From the NCBI RefSeq assembly GCF_049701175.1, contig NZ_JBNATW010000043.1, forward strand, positions 1 through 14,081: a DNA stretch of 14,081 nt, written 5' to 3'. Source of the DNA: Thermovenabulum sp049701175 (lineage in GTDB: Bacteria; Bacillota; Thermosediminibacteria; Thermosediminibacterales; Thermosediminibacteraceae). The position numbers and the translations under genes were made by a program. Below, one piece after another: positions 1-5,978 of this stretch (position 1 is the stretch's first letter; the number at the start of each line of letters is the position of its first letter). The notes beneath the pieces are model-generated. The model saw nothing but the letters and a program-made list of their open reading frames with translations. It was not told the DNA's origin and did not search any database.

Positions 1-58
<58 letters not shown>

Positions 59-104
59 ATATTTAAATATTCTTGATTTTATATATAACATATGATTATT
101 TATT

Positions 105-145
105 AAAACAAAAAAAGGAGCCTACATTAACTATTAGGCTCCTTT
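105..145 (-). terminator. Rho-independent terminator of the chemoreceptor gene
   Basis: An 11-bp perfect stem (114-124 paired with 135-145, AAAGGAGCCTA / TAGGCTCCTTT) encloses a 10-base loop. On the minus strand it is followed by a T-rich tract (the A-run at about 105-116 on the plus strand). It begins 13 bases after the chemoreceptor stop codon, so it ends that transcript. Confidence 0.9.
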
Positions 146-157
146 CTATTCTATTTT

Positions 158-2188
158 TTAAATCTTGAATTTGCTTATATTGTCTGATAATTCTTTTGCA
201 ATATTTGTCAACCCCTGGGCTGTCGCTGCTATCTCTTCCGTAGATGCACTTAACTCTTCAGCAGAAGCTGAAATCTCTTCTGCTGAGGCCGCTGTCTCCT
301 CTATTACCTCCTTTATGCTGTCTGTCCTACTTACAACTAAATCTTTCGATTTTACTGTATCGTCCAAAGCCTCAAACGTGTCTTTTATAAGGGGTGCCAT
401 GTCTTTTACAGCACTCAATATATCATCAAAGGATTTTATCGTATTTTCAACAGAAACAATCTGGTTTTTCAACATCTCTGCAACATCTTTGGATGTTACT
501 ACTACATCATTGGTTTCTTTTTCAATACCCGTCAACAGATCTTTAATCCTGTTAGAAGAATTTTTTGATTCCTCTGCTAACTTCCTGATTTCAGATGCTA
601 CAACTGCAAACCCTCTTCCTACTTCGCCTGCTCTCGCTGCCTCTATCGCAGCATTTAATGCTAGTAAATTTGTCTGTTCAGCTATGCCGTTTATTATTTC
701 GGTGATTTCTCCAATCTGCCCCATTGACACAGTTAATGTTTCAATATTCTTTTCTACACTTTCAAAGGATGTTCGTATGTTCCGAATTATTTCTATTAAA
801 TTATCAATTTCTTTTTTCCCTATATCTGCAACTTTCTCGGTATTGTCTGAATTATCCTTAACTTTTCTAAGTTTTTCATAAACCTTATCAAGGTTTCCAG
901 TAATATTCCTGATAAGTCCTATTATTTCTTCTATATCTGAAGCCTGATTAGTTGCACCGTTCGCAATTTCCTGTATGGTCTTAGCCACTTCCGAGCTTGA
1001 TGCCGCGATTTCTTGAGAAGCCGCACTTAAACTTTCTGCATTTGAAAAAAGTGTATCTGAACTTTTTTTAATGGATGATGCAATAGACTTGAAGCTTTCT
1101 TGTAAATTATTTATAGCTGAAATAATCATTCCTACTTCGTCTTTAATGTTTAAATACTTACCAGGAATACTCGCTGTAAAATCTCCCTCTGCTAATTTTT
1201 CAATATGGTTTTTTGCAAAATTCAAGGTTTTTACTATCGATGCTGAATTGCTGTATAAAACTGCCCCTACCATCAATAAACCAATAAGGAATAATGCTAA
1301 AATCAAAATAACGGCACTTTTAATAGAATTATTTACACTTTCCATTGATAGCCCCACATCAACAGCTCCTATGTGCTCCCCATTAACAAAAAGGGGCACG
1401 AGCACATCGTAAACCGTTTGCTTTGCAGCCTCGTAATAATATGTAGAAAAATATGGTTTGCCCTCAATAGCAGCAGTTCTGCTCCCTTCATCATCAAATA
1501 CCTTTCCGATTCTTTCCTTATTGCTATGCGCTATAGCCTTTGCCTGTTTGTCCAAAATAAGTGCATAAACTATACCCTTATTAGAAGCAATATTTTCTAC
1601 CAATTTTTGATAATTAACTTGGTCCATTAATTTCTGAATATTATTAGCAAGTATACCTACTTGAATAAAACCGCCATCAGGAGTCTTAACATATCCGTAT
1701 TTATAGTAATTCTCAGAAACCGTACTTTTTCGGATTTCTTCCATTAATTCATTCATTTCACCTTTAAGCAGTTTTTGAGCTATATGATTTTCATCATAAA
1801 CATAACCAATATTTTCTTTTAAATTAGAATATATTATTTTGCCATTTTTGTCAGCCACATTAATCTCATCTACATTTAACGCTTTAGCTAAATTGATTAA
1901 AAAATCATTATTCAAATTCCCTGAATTTTGTATTACTAAATTGGCAGTTTCTTTTATCTTATTTTCAATGGTGGCATTAATTACATCCATAGCCATAGAG
2001 GTGCTTTCAATTTGATGTGCTATATGATTTGCAAGGTTAAAACCTTCTTCCTTCATTTGAGCAATCATTTTATTTTTTATTATTTGAGTTGTAGCTATGC
2101 CTACAATCAAAATAAATATCAAAAGTATCACTATAGGAAGAATATTGATTTTAAATTTTACCGAATTTAGCTTCATCTTTTTGTTCAT
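158..2188 (-). CDS. Methyl-accepting chemotaxis protein with Cache-type sensor
   Basis: Transmembrane chemoreceptor that would sense a small molecule outside the cell and control the CheA kinase through CheW. Seen in the 676-residue protein: a membrane segment at about 13-35, an extracytoplasmic region at about 36-289, a second membrane segment at about 290-313, a HAMP linker at about 314-367, and a long coiled-coil signalling domain. The conserved hairpin tip lies at about 500-540 (EQTNLLALNAAIEAARAGE, then GRGFAVVASEIRKLAEES). The 250-residue sensor with blocks such as DGGFIQVGI and HIGAVDVGLS suggests a double Cache domain; this is inferred from size and pattern. Alanine/glutamate-rich stretches near 630-655 are likely methylation helices. 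There is no obvious C-terminal CheR-binding pentapeptide. The ATG start has a GGGGAG site seven bases upstream. It is monocistronic, with its own terminator. The ligand cannot be predicted. Confidence 0.95.
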   Translation of the reverse strand: MNKKMKLNSVKFKINILPIVILLIFILIVGIATTQIIKNKMIAQMKEEGFNLANHIAHQIESTSMAMDVINATIENKIKETANLVIQNSGNLNNDFLINLAKALNVDEINVADKNGKIIYSNLKENIGYVYDENHIAQKLLKGEMNELMEEIRKSTVSENYYKYGYVKTPDGGFIQVGILANNIQKLMDQVNYQKLVENIASNKGIVYALILDKQAKAIAHSNKERIGKVFDDEGSRTAAIEGKPYFSTYYYEAAKQTVYDVLVPLFVNGEHIGAVDVGLSMESVNNSIKSAVILILALFLIGLLMVGAVLYSNSASIVKTLNFAKNHIEKLAEGDFTASIPGKYLNIKDEVGMIISAINNLQESFKSIASSIKKSSDTLFSNAESLSAASQEIAASSSEVAKTIQEIANGATNQASDIEEIIGLIRNITGNLDKVYEKLRKVKDNSDNTEKVADIGKKEIDNLIEIIRNIRTSFESVEKNIETLTVSMGQIGEITEIINGIAEQTNLLALNAAIEAARAGEVGRGFAVVASEIRKLAEESKNSSNRIKDLLTGIEKETNDVVVTSKDVAEMLKNQIVSVENTIKSFDDILSAVKDMAPLIKDTFEALDDTVKSKDLVVSRTDSIKEVIEETAASAEEISASAEELSASTEEIAATAQGLTNIAKELSDNISKFKI

Positions 2189-2328
2189 TTATTATTTCTC
2201 CCCTTTTTATATAATTTGATATTTTTATATTTAATCAGATAATTATTTTTATTTAGAAATTTTCTTGCTATTTCGTGTATAACCCCCTTCCTTTACATTT
2301 TTCTACAGTATTTTCCATCACTTTTTAA

Positions 2329-2357
2329 TTAATACCATATTTTTGCATTTTAATCAA
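2329..2357 (-). promoter_or_regulatory. Candidate sigma-A promoter for the chemoreceptor gene
   Basis: On the minus strand, TTGATT (2352-2357) is followed after 17 bases by TATTAA (2329-2334), preceded by an extended -10 TG. Each hexamer matches only four of six consensus bases. The implied leader is about 135 bases. I see no clear motility-sigma (sigma-28) promoter and no recognisable riboswitch in the rest of the A/T-rich spacer 2189-2403. Confidence 0.35.
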
Positions 2358-2388
2358 GATTTATAAAGGATTGAATATCTCTAATAAA

Positions 2389-2423
2389 AACCAAATAAAA
2401 AAACGGTTTCCTTTTGGAAACCG
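2389..2423 (-). terminator. Rho-independent terminator of the tRNA-Leu transcript
   Basis: An 8-bp stem (2404-2411 with 2416-2423, CGGTTTCC / GGAAACCG) closes a four-base loop. On the minus strand it runs into a T-rich tract (A-rich 2392-2403 on the plus strand). It starts ten bases after the CCA end of the tRNA, so it terminates that transcript. Confidence 0.9.
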
Positions 2424-2432
2424 CGTCTTTTC

Positions 2433-2519
2433 TGGTGCAGGGAGTGGGATTTGAACCCACACGGAGAAATCTCCACTACCCCCTCAAAGTAGCGTGTCTG
2501 CCAGTTCCACCATCCCTGC
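2433..2519 (-). tRNA. tRNA-Leu (anticodon GAG)
   Basis: An 87-base cloverleaf with a long variable arm. The acceptor arms GCAGGGA and TCCCTGC pair perfectly, followed by discriminator A and an encoded CCA. The anticodon stem CTACT / GGTAG encloses the loop TTGAGGG, giving anticodon GAG, which reads leucine codons CUC and CUU. The T-arm contains GGTTCAAATC. The class II variable arm and the TGGCAGAC D-arm are typical of leucine tRNAs. It is a stand-alone transcription unit between its own promoter and terminator. Confidence 0.97.
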
Positions 2520-2546
2520 AGCTTTCAAATTCAATTGACATTATTT

Positions 2547-2575
2547 ATTATACTTATGATATATTAATCTGTCAA
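2547..2575 (-). promoter_or_regulatory. Consensus sigma-A promoter of tRNA-Leu
   Basis: On the minus strand TTGACA (2570-2575) and TATAAT (2547-2552) are exact consensus hexamers separated by exactly 17 bases. Transcription should start near 2540, about 20 bases before the tRNA 5' end. The promoter lies directly after the stop codon of the upstream selenoprotein candidate (2604). Confidence 0.93.
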
Positions 2576-2603
2576 CCACAATAAAAGAATTTTTTTATTC
2601 ATA

Positions 2604-2891
2604 TTATTCTTCTAAGAAAGTCAAATGCTGCCACCCGTATTCTGGAACAATAAATTTTAATTCTTTTTCTCCCTTTATTTTTTCCAAAATTTCTTTATTA
2701 ATATAAACGATTATATCGTCATCTATTCTCACTTCAACATAATTATCAATGTCTTCCGGTTTTCCCGTCAAACTTGACGGTGCATAAAAGGCGTTTCATC
2801 ATCCATGTATATTGATATGTTTTTTTATATGCATTATTCCGCCCTTTTCCTTAGCGTAGAATTTGAACCATGGAGACGCATCGGCCCTCAT
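2604..2891 (-). CDS. Candidate small selenoprotein, CC/Se-motif (IscA/HesB-like), two adjacent in-frame UGA codons
   Basis: A 95-codon frame from ATG (2889-2891) to TAA (2604-2606) is interrupted only by two consecutive TGA codons at 2799-2801 and 2796-2798 (codons 31 and 32). The ATG follows AAGGTAGGTG at normal spacing. Around the TGAs the product reads INIHG-U-U-NAFYAPSSL, followed by TGKPEDIDNYVEV, DDDIIVYINKEIL and a C-terminus ending LTFLEE. The pattern is a beta-strand, Gly, a reactive pair, then GKPxD and VYIxKxxL. It fits what I recall of small clostridial 'CC/Se motif' proteins related to the IscA/HesB fold, in which the pair is Cys-Cys or includes selenocysteine. The TGAs fall exactly at that pair. 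A hairpin fitting bacterial SECIS rules follows. TGA is a normal stop for the neighbouring thiS-like and malic enzyme genes, so genome-wide recoding is unlikely. A second ATG at codon 20 is a weaker start because it drops the helix before the strand. Function is unknown; a redox or metal/sulfur-handling role is inference. The alternative is a pseudogene. Confidence 0.72.
2765..2780 (-). promoter_or_regulatory. Candidate bacterial SECIS hairpin
   Basis: On the minus strand a 6-bp perfect stem CCGTCA / TGACGG (2780-2775 with 2770-2765) encloses the four-base loop AGTT. The loop begins 21 bases after the second in-frame TGA and 24 bases after the first. Bacterial SECIS elements are described as a short stem-loop inside the coding region, with the apical loop roughly 16-37 bases downstream of UGA and a G in the first two loop positions. 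This hairpin meets those rules, with G as the second loop base. A UUUU/AAAA pairing could extend it below an internal loop. Confidence 0.6.
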
Positions 2892-2924
2892 CCGTTTCAC
2901 CTACCTTAATTTTATTTATAATGA

Positions 2925-2966
2925 AATTTTAGGGGGCATAATGCCAATTTTAGGGGGCATAATGCC
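2925..2966. repeat. Perfect tandem duplication of a 21-bp unit
   Basis: The same 21 bases occur back to back at 2925-2945 and 2946-2966. Each unit starts AATTTTAGGGGGC and ends ATAATGCC. The second copy continues into CCCT, forming the full palindromic hairpin 2952-2970. The duplication sits in the spacer between the thiS-like gene and the ribosome binding site of the selenoprotein candidate. Confidence 0.95.
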
Positions 2967-2970
2967 CCCT
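2952..2970 (+). terminator. Strong GC hairpin between thiS-like gene and selenoprotein candidate
   Basis: An 8-bp stem AGGGGGCA / TGCCCCCT (2952-2959 with 2963-2970) closes a three-base loop. Read on the plus strand it is followed at once by a T-run (2970-2974), the usual terminator layout, but I see no plus-strand gene to end. On the minus strand, the direction of all genes here, it is followed by TAAAATT rather than a U-tract. It may therefore act as an mRNA-stabilising or attenuating structure and let transcription continue into the selenoprotein gene. Confidence 0.55.
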
Positions 2971-2975
2971 TTTTA

Positions 2976-3173
2976 TCATCCACCGCTCATTATATGAATG
3001 ACATCTATTTTATCCCCGTCTTTTATCTTGTGAGTAGAATATTTGTCTCTTGGTATCACTTCTCCGTTTATTATTACCGTTATTAATCTGTAAGTATATT
3101 TTTTCTTTTTGAGAACATCTTCTACTGTCATCCCCTCTTCGTATTCCATTTCTTCTTTATTTACCCATATCAT
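2976..3173 (-). CDS. ThiS/MoaD-like ubiquitin-fold sulfur carrier protein
   Basis: A 65-residue beta-grasp protein ending in HIMSGG. The C-terminal Gly-Gly (64-65) is the hallmark of ThiS and MoaD carriers, which are adenylated and thiocarboxylated to deliver sulfur. Internal features match the family: an EGMTVEDVLKKK segment (about 13-25), VIINGEVIPRDKY (about 33-45), and KDGDKIDVIHIMSGG at the end. It starts at ATG with an ideal AGGAGG site and lies 41 bases downstream of the aldehyde oxidoreductase gene in the same direction. Sequence alone leans towards ThiS. Its position next to a molybdopterin/tungstopterin enzyme, with no thiamine genes nearby, suggests a role in making or sulfurating that cofactor; this is inference. 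The stop is TGA followed directly by TAA. Confidence 0.88.
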   Translation of the reverse strand: MIWVNKEEMEYEEGMTVEDVLKKKKYTYRLITVIINGEVIPRDKYSTHKIKDGDKIDVIHIMSGG

Positions 3174-3214
3174 GCTGCGATTCCTCCTCCTTCTTTTAGC
3201 AAAGACTTAACTTA

Positions 3215-5383
3215 TTAATCCTGGTATTTGCTTATGAGCTCAATTACTTCCGGAAAATCAATGCCGAGTTCTTTAACCTTTTCAATGGTAGGAACACCAT
3301 TCTTTGTCCATCCGCGTCTCTTGTAAACAGCATCAACAAGCTGCTGGTATTGATTTTCTCTATATTCCCTCAGCATCTTCAGTTTTTCTTCCGTTGTCTT
3401 TCCTTCAATATCATAGCCTAAATCCTTCAGCTGTTTATCGTATCTTTCCTTCCTGGATTCGTATTCTTCAATGGTAACGGGACCCATCGAACGATAAGGC
3501 GGCATATCGTATTCTCTCGTTCCGTAGCCCATTTTTAGGTTGAATATTCTCTGGAAATTGTATACTCGCTCTGACTGCTTTATTATATCTTCCTTTGTTA
3601 TGTTCTTTCCGGTTACCCCGTTGAATATTTCGACATAGTTTCTTACGTGTTCGGGCACCTTATTGGGTTCGGGCTGATAGGCATTGTCTGCAGGTTCAAT
3701 ATCGTTCCAAGGCAGTTTGCAAAGTCCATTTAGTGAGAACCATGTCCTAAAGAGTGGGAAGTAATGCAGAGCTTCAGCTTTATCTTCGAAGGTCGGGATC
3801 TGCTTATTGACCATATCCATAAATATGAGCCAGGCTTCATCGTGCTGCGGACCTTTATTGGTCAATGCGTAACCGCCCTGTTGAGCAAGCGATTCTTTGC
3901 TGACGTAGTGTGAGTACTCCAATCCTTTGCATTCAAGGCTTATATCCCTTAAGAATTTCGGGTCTGCACCCAATTTTTCAACAAAGTATTCTCTCATTCT
4001 TTTTACGCCCATACCAGCGATCTTTCCGAAGCCTTCTCCCCTTGCCATTTGATGCAACACTTCTAAGGCAGCTTCTTTATTGCCAAATTTCAGCTCCAAT
4101 CCCCCGGTTACTTCTTTATCAATGATTCCTCTTTCATAACACTCCATTGCAAAAGCAATAATATTTCCAAAGGAAATTGTATCAATTCCGTAGGTATCGC
4201 AGTAGAAGTTTGCCTCAACAACATATTCGGGATCAAAAATACCGCAGTCTGAACCTACGCCTGCTATTGTCTCGTATTCCGCCGCATCTACAACTACCTT
4301 TTGACCCTTATAGGGACCTGTCTTTAATTCAAAGTTATCAACTGCCTTTGCGCATGCCATTGAACAGCCGTACCAGCAGCCGTCGGGCATTCCTTGGGTG
4401 AAGAATTTTTCTTTAAATACATCAGAGCTCAATTTTACTGCATCGGGATGTGACCCGTACTGGCAGTTCATTACAGGCAAAAGATCGTAGTCGTTCATAA
4501 CTTCTACAAGATGGGCAGTACCAACCTCTCTCATCCTGTTTTGCAATTTATCGAGCTCATATATTTCTCTATGGAGTCTAAGTCCGGCATTTATCAATTT
4601 TTGTTTGTCAGCAGGAGCGTTTGAATCACCTGTTACACCTTTGTATTTTACTATTAAGGCCCGAATCTTCTTATCCCTAAATACTGTGCCAGTTCCACCC
4701 CTACCCGCTTGTTTTACACGAACAGCTTTCCTTTTTACATCGTAGAAGGAGAAATTGAGCATACCGATTAATGTGTTTTCAGCACCGCGTCCTGATGAGA
4801 CCACTGATACATTCCTTTTGTCGAATTCATCATCTGCAAACATTTCTGTATAAACTTCGGCTAATTGATGGGTATCGTAATATTCAAAATTATCGGGGAC
4901 TTCTTCGATTGTAACAAGCCCCTTATTGCCATCTATAAAAATAATTACATCCTTCTCGGCTTTGCCCTGAATTTCAAGAGCATCAAAACCCGAAAATTTC
5001 AAAAGTGGCCCAAAGTATCCTCCTACGTTGCAGTCTATTGGGCAGCCTGTCAAAGGAGAAAGAGTAACGACTGCAGATTTTCCTGCACCTGGATATTGGG
5101 TAATTCCTCCGATAGGCCCTGAAGAAATTATTATTTCGTTTTCAGGGTCATTCCATTTTGTGGTGCTTTTTACCGCATTCCACAAATACCAAAGCCCAAA
5201 TCCCCTTCCACCGATAAATATTTCCTTCATCTGTTCGGTAACCGGCTTTATCTCAAAGGTTTTATCCGTTAAGTTTACGTAAAGAGAATGATTTGTATAA
5301 CCTTTATCAACCTTAAAAGGTTGATATTCCAATTTTGCAAGTAATTTATGTGCATTTCTTAATTCTTTGATATTTGCGGTCAT
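3215..5383 (-). CDS. Aldehyde ferredoxin oxidoreductase family protein (tungsten/molybdopterin enzyme)
   Basis: A 722-residue cytoplasmic enzyme of the AOR family, which oxidises aldehydes to acids, or the reverse, using a bis-pterin tungsten site and a [4Fe-4S] cluster with ferredoxin as partner. The N-terminal GGRGFG (58-63) and the ISSGPIGG to GAGKSAVVTLSP region (about 87-110) form the pterin-binding domain. Likely cluster ligands are C336, C340 and C344 (GCWYGCSMAC) plus a distant Cys near C555 (NGLCKLPWND). The block GVGSDCGIFDPEYVVEANFYC (split here as GVGSDCGIFD and PEYVVEANFYC), then GIDTISFG, is the conserved middle domain. At 722 residues it is longer than the classical archaeal AOR of about 605 and closer to YdhV-like proteins of about 700. 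It follows the ferredoxin gene by 19 bases. The start is ATG with a GGGGGG site. Substrate, and W versus Mo, cannot be told from sequence. Confidence 0.93.
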   Translation of the reverse strand: MTANIKELRNAHKLLAKLEYQPFKVDKGYTNHSLYVNLTDKTFEIKPVTEQMKEIFIGGRGFGLWYLWNAVKSTTKWNDPENEIIISSGPIGGITQYPGAGKSAVVTLSPLTGCPIDCNVGGYFGPLLKFSGFDALEIQGKAEKDVIIFIDGNKGLVTIEEVPDNFEYYDTHQLAEVYTEMFADDEFDKRNVSVVSSGRGAENTLIGMLNFSFYDVKRKAVRVKQAGRGGTGTVFRDKKIRALIVKYKGVTGDSNAPADKQKLINAGLRLHREIYELDKLQNRMREVGTAHLVEVMNDYDLLPVMNCQYGSHPDAVKLSSDVFKEKFFTQGMPDGCWYGCSMACAKAVDNFELKTGPYKGQKVVVDAAEYETIAGVGSDCGIFDPEYVVEANFYCDTYGIDTISFGNIIAFAMECYERGIIDKEVTGGLELKFGNKEAALEVLHQMARGEGFGKIAGMGVKRMREYFVEKLGADPKFLRDISLECKGLEYSHYVSKESLAQQGGYALTNKGPQHDEAWLIFMDMVNKQIPTFEDKAEALHYFPLFRTWFSLNGLCKLPWNDIEPADNAYQPEPNKVPEHVRNYVEIFNGVTGKNITKEDIIKQSERVYNFQRIFNLKMGYGTREYDMPPYRSMGPVTIEEYESRKERYDKQLKDLGYDIEGKTTEEKLKMLREYRENQYQQLVDAVYKRRGWTKNGVPTIEKVKELGIDFPEVIELISKYQD

Positions 5384-5402
5384 AAAAGACCCCCCTTTTT
5401 AA

Positions 5403-5795
5403 TTATTTTTCCTCCATATAAATTGCACCGGTCGGGCATGCTTTTACGCACGCACCGCAGGCGATACATTTTATCGGTTCATTTATCTCGGGATGTACGG
5501 TCATTGCCATAGTGGGACAAAAGCCCACGCACATATAACAACCTACACATTTCTTAGGATCAATTCTTACTGCACCGTTAGGTGCAAAGTAAAGGGCTTC
5601 AGTATTGCAGACGGGTACACATTCACCACAGTGGTTGCATACGATGATATCAAATTTGCCGGGTTCTTCCTTTTTTTCGATTACCCTTATAGCAGACTTT
5701 TTGGCATCTTCTACCTTATGAAGGGTTTTTGAACACGCCAGCATACAAGCACCGCATCCGGTGCAAAGTTCGGGTTTTGTCTTTACAATTTTCAT
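5403..5795 (-). CDS. Four-cluster [4Fe-4S] ferredoxin subunit, partner of AOR
   Basis: A 130-residue iron-sulfur protein with 16 cysteines in four sets: C11/C14/C17/C21, C53/C56/C59/C63, C83/C86/C89/C93 and C110/C113/C116/C120. Each set is CxxCxxCxxxC, enough for four [4Fe-4S] clusters. It has no signal peptide and no membrane segment, so it is cytoplasmic. It is the first gene of the redox operon, with GGAGGTGA eight bases before the ATG, and the AOR gene begins 19 bases after its stop. The obvious role is to carry electrons between the AOR active site and a soluble ferredoxin or another oxidoreductase. Proteins of this kind commonly accompany AOR-family enzymes; exact partner use is inferred. 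Confidence 0.93.
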   Translation of the reverse strand: MKIVKTKPELCTGCGACMLACSKTLHKVEDAKKSAIRVIEKKEEPGKFDIIVCNHCGECVPVCNTEALYFAPNGAVRIDPKKCVGCYMCVGFCPTMAMTVHPEINEPIKCIACGACVKACPTGAIYMEEK

Positions 5796-5828
5796 TAATC
5801 TTCACCTCCAGTTGTTAATAATTAGGAT

Positions 5829-5843
5829 ACTGGGTGGTCCAGT
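5829..5843. promoter_or_regulatory. Inverted repeat upstream of the ferredoxin-AOR operon
   Basis: A perfect 5-bp inverted repeat with a 5-base centre (ACTGG-N5-CCAGT) lies 34-48 bases upstream of the ferredoxin ATG. The flanking TACTG and CAGTA (5828-5832, 5844-5848) give an alternative pairing. It sits just downstream of an A/T-rich region where a -10 could lie, so it may be an operator or a 5' leader hairpin. I could not identify a convincing -35/-10 pair in 5850-5930. Confidence 0.35.
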
Positions 5844-5927
5844 CAGTAAAAAATATATAATAAAATTCTATATTGTATTAAATACTACAAATATTAAAAA
5901 TTTCCTTCCGGTTTTTAATATATTTTT

Positions 5928-5970
5928 TTAAAAATTAAAGAAAGCCTCCATGATTTATAATCATAGAGGC
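5928..5970 (-). terminator. Rho-independent terminator of the antiporter-iadA operon
   Basis: An 11-bp stem with one G-T pair (5944-5954 with 5960-5970; GCCTCTATGAT / ATCATGGAGGC on the minus strand) and a 5-base loop is followed by a T-rich stretch (A-rich 5930-5943 on the plus strand). It begins eight bases after the iadA stop. Confidence 0.92.
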
Positions 5971-5978
5971 CTTAAGCT

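Noticed and set aside
165..881. Long plus-strand open frame opposite the chemoreceptor
   Set aside because: It is serine/alanine-rich antisense of a clear chemoreceptor gene with no ribosome binding site of its own, so it is a shadow frame. The same applies to the other plus-strand frames opposite the real genes.
2581..2603. A/T inverted repeat after the selenoprotein stop as a terminator
   Set aside because: The pairing AATAAAA / TTTTATT is A/T only and unlikely to stop transcription, so I did not annotate it.
2796..2801. TGA TGA as ordinary stop codons of a short peptide
   Set aside because: The frame continues with strongly protein-like, family-like sequence for 63 codons to a TAA, and no credible internal start with a ribosome binding site follows the TGAs. 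A pseudogene remains possible but is less likely.
2925..2970. CRISPR array or origin repeats
   Set aside because: There are only two copies of a 21-bp unit with no spacers, and no DnaA-box or cas gene context.
5829..5843. T-box-like GGGTGGTCC on the plus strand
   Set aside because: It resembles the start of the T-box antiterminator sequence, but it is on the strand opposite all genes and lacks the ACCGCG continuation and a specifier domain.
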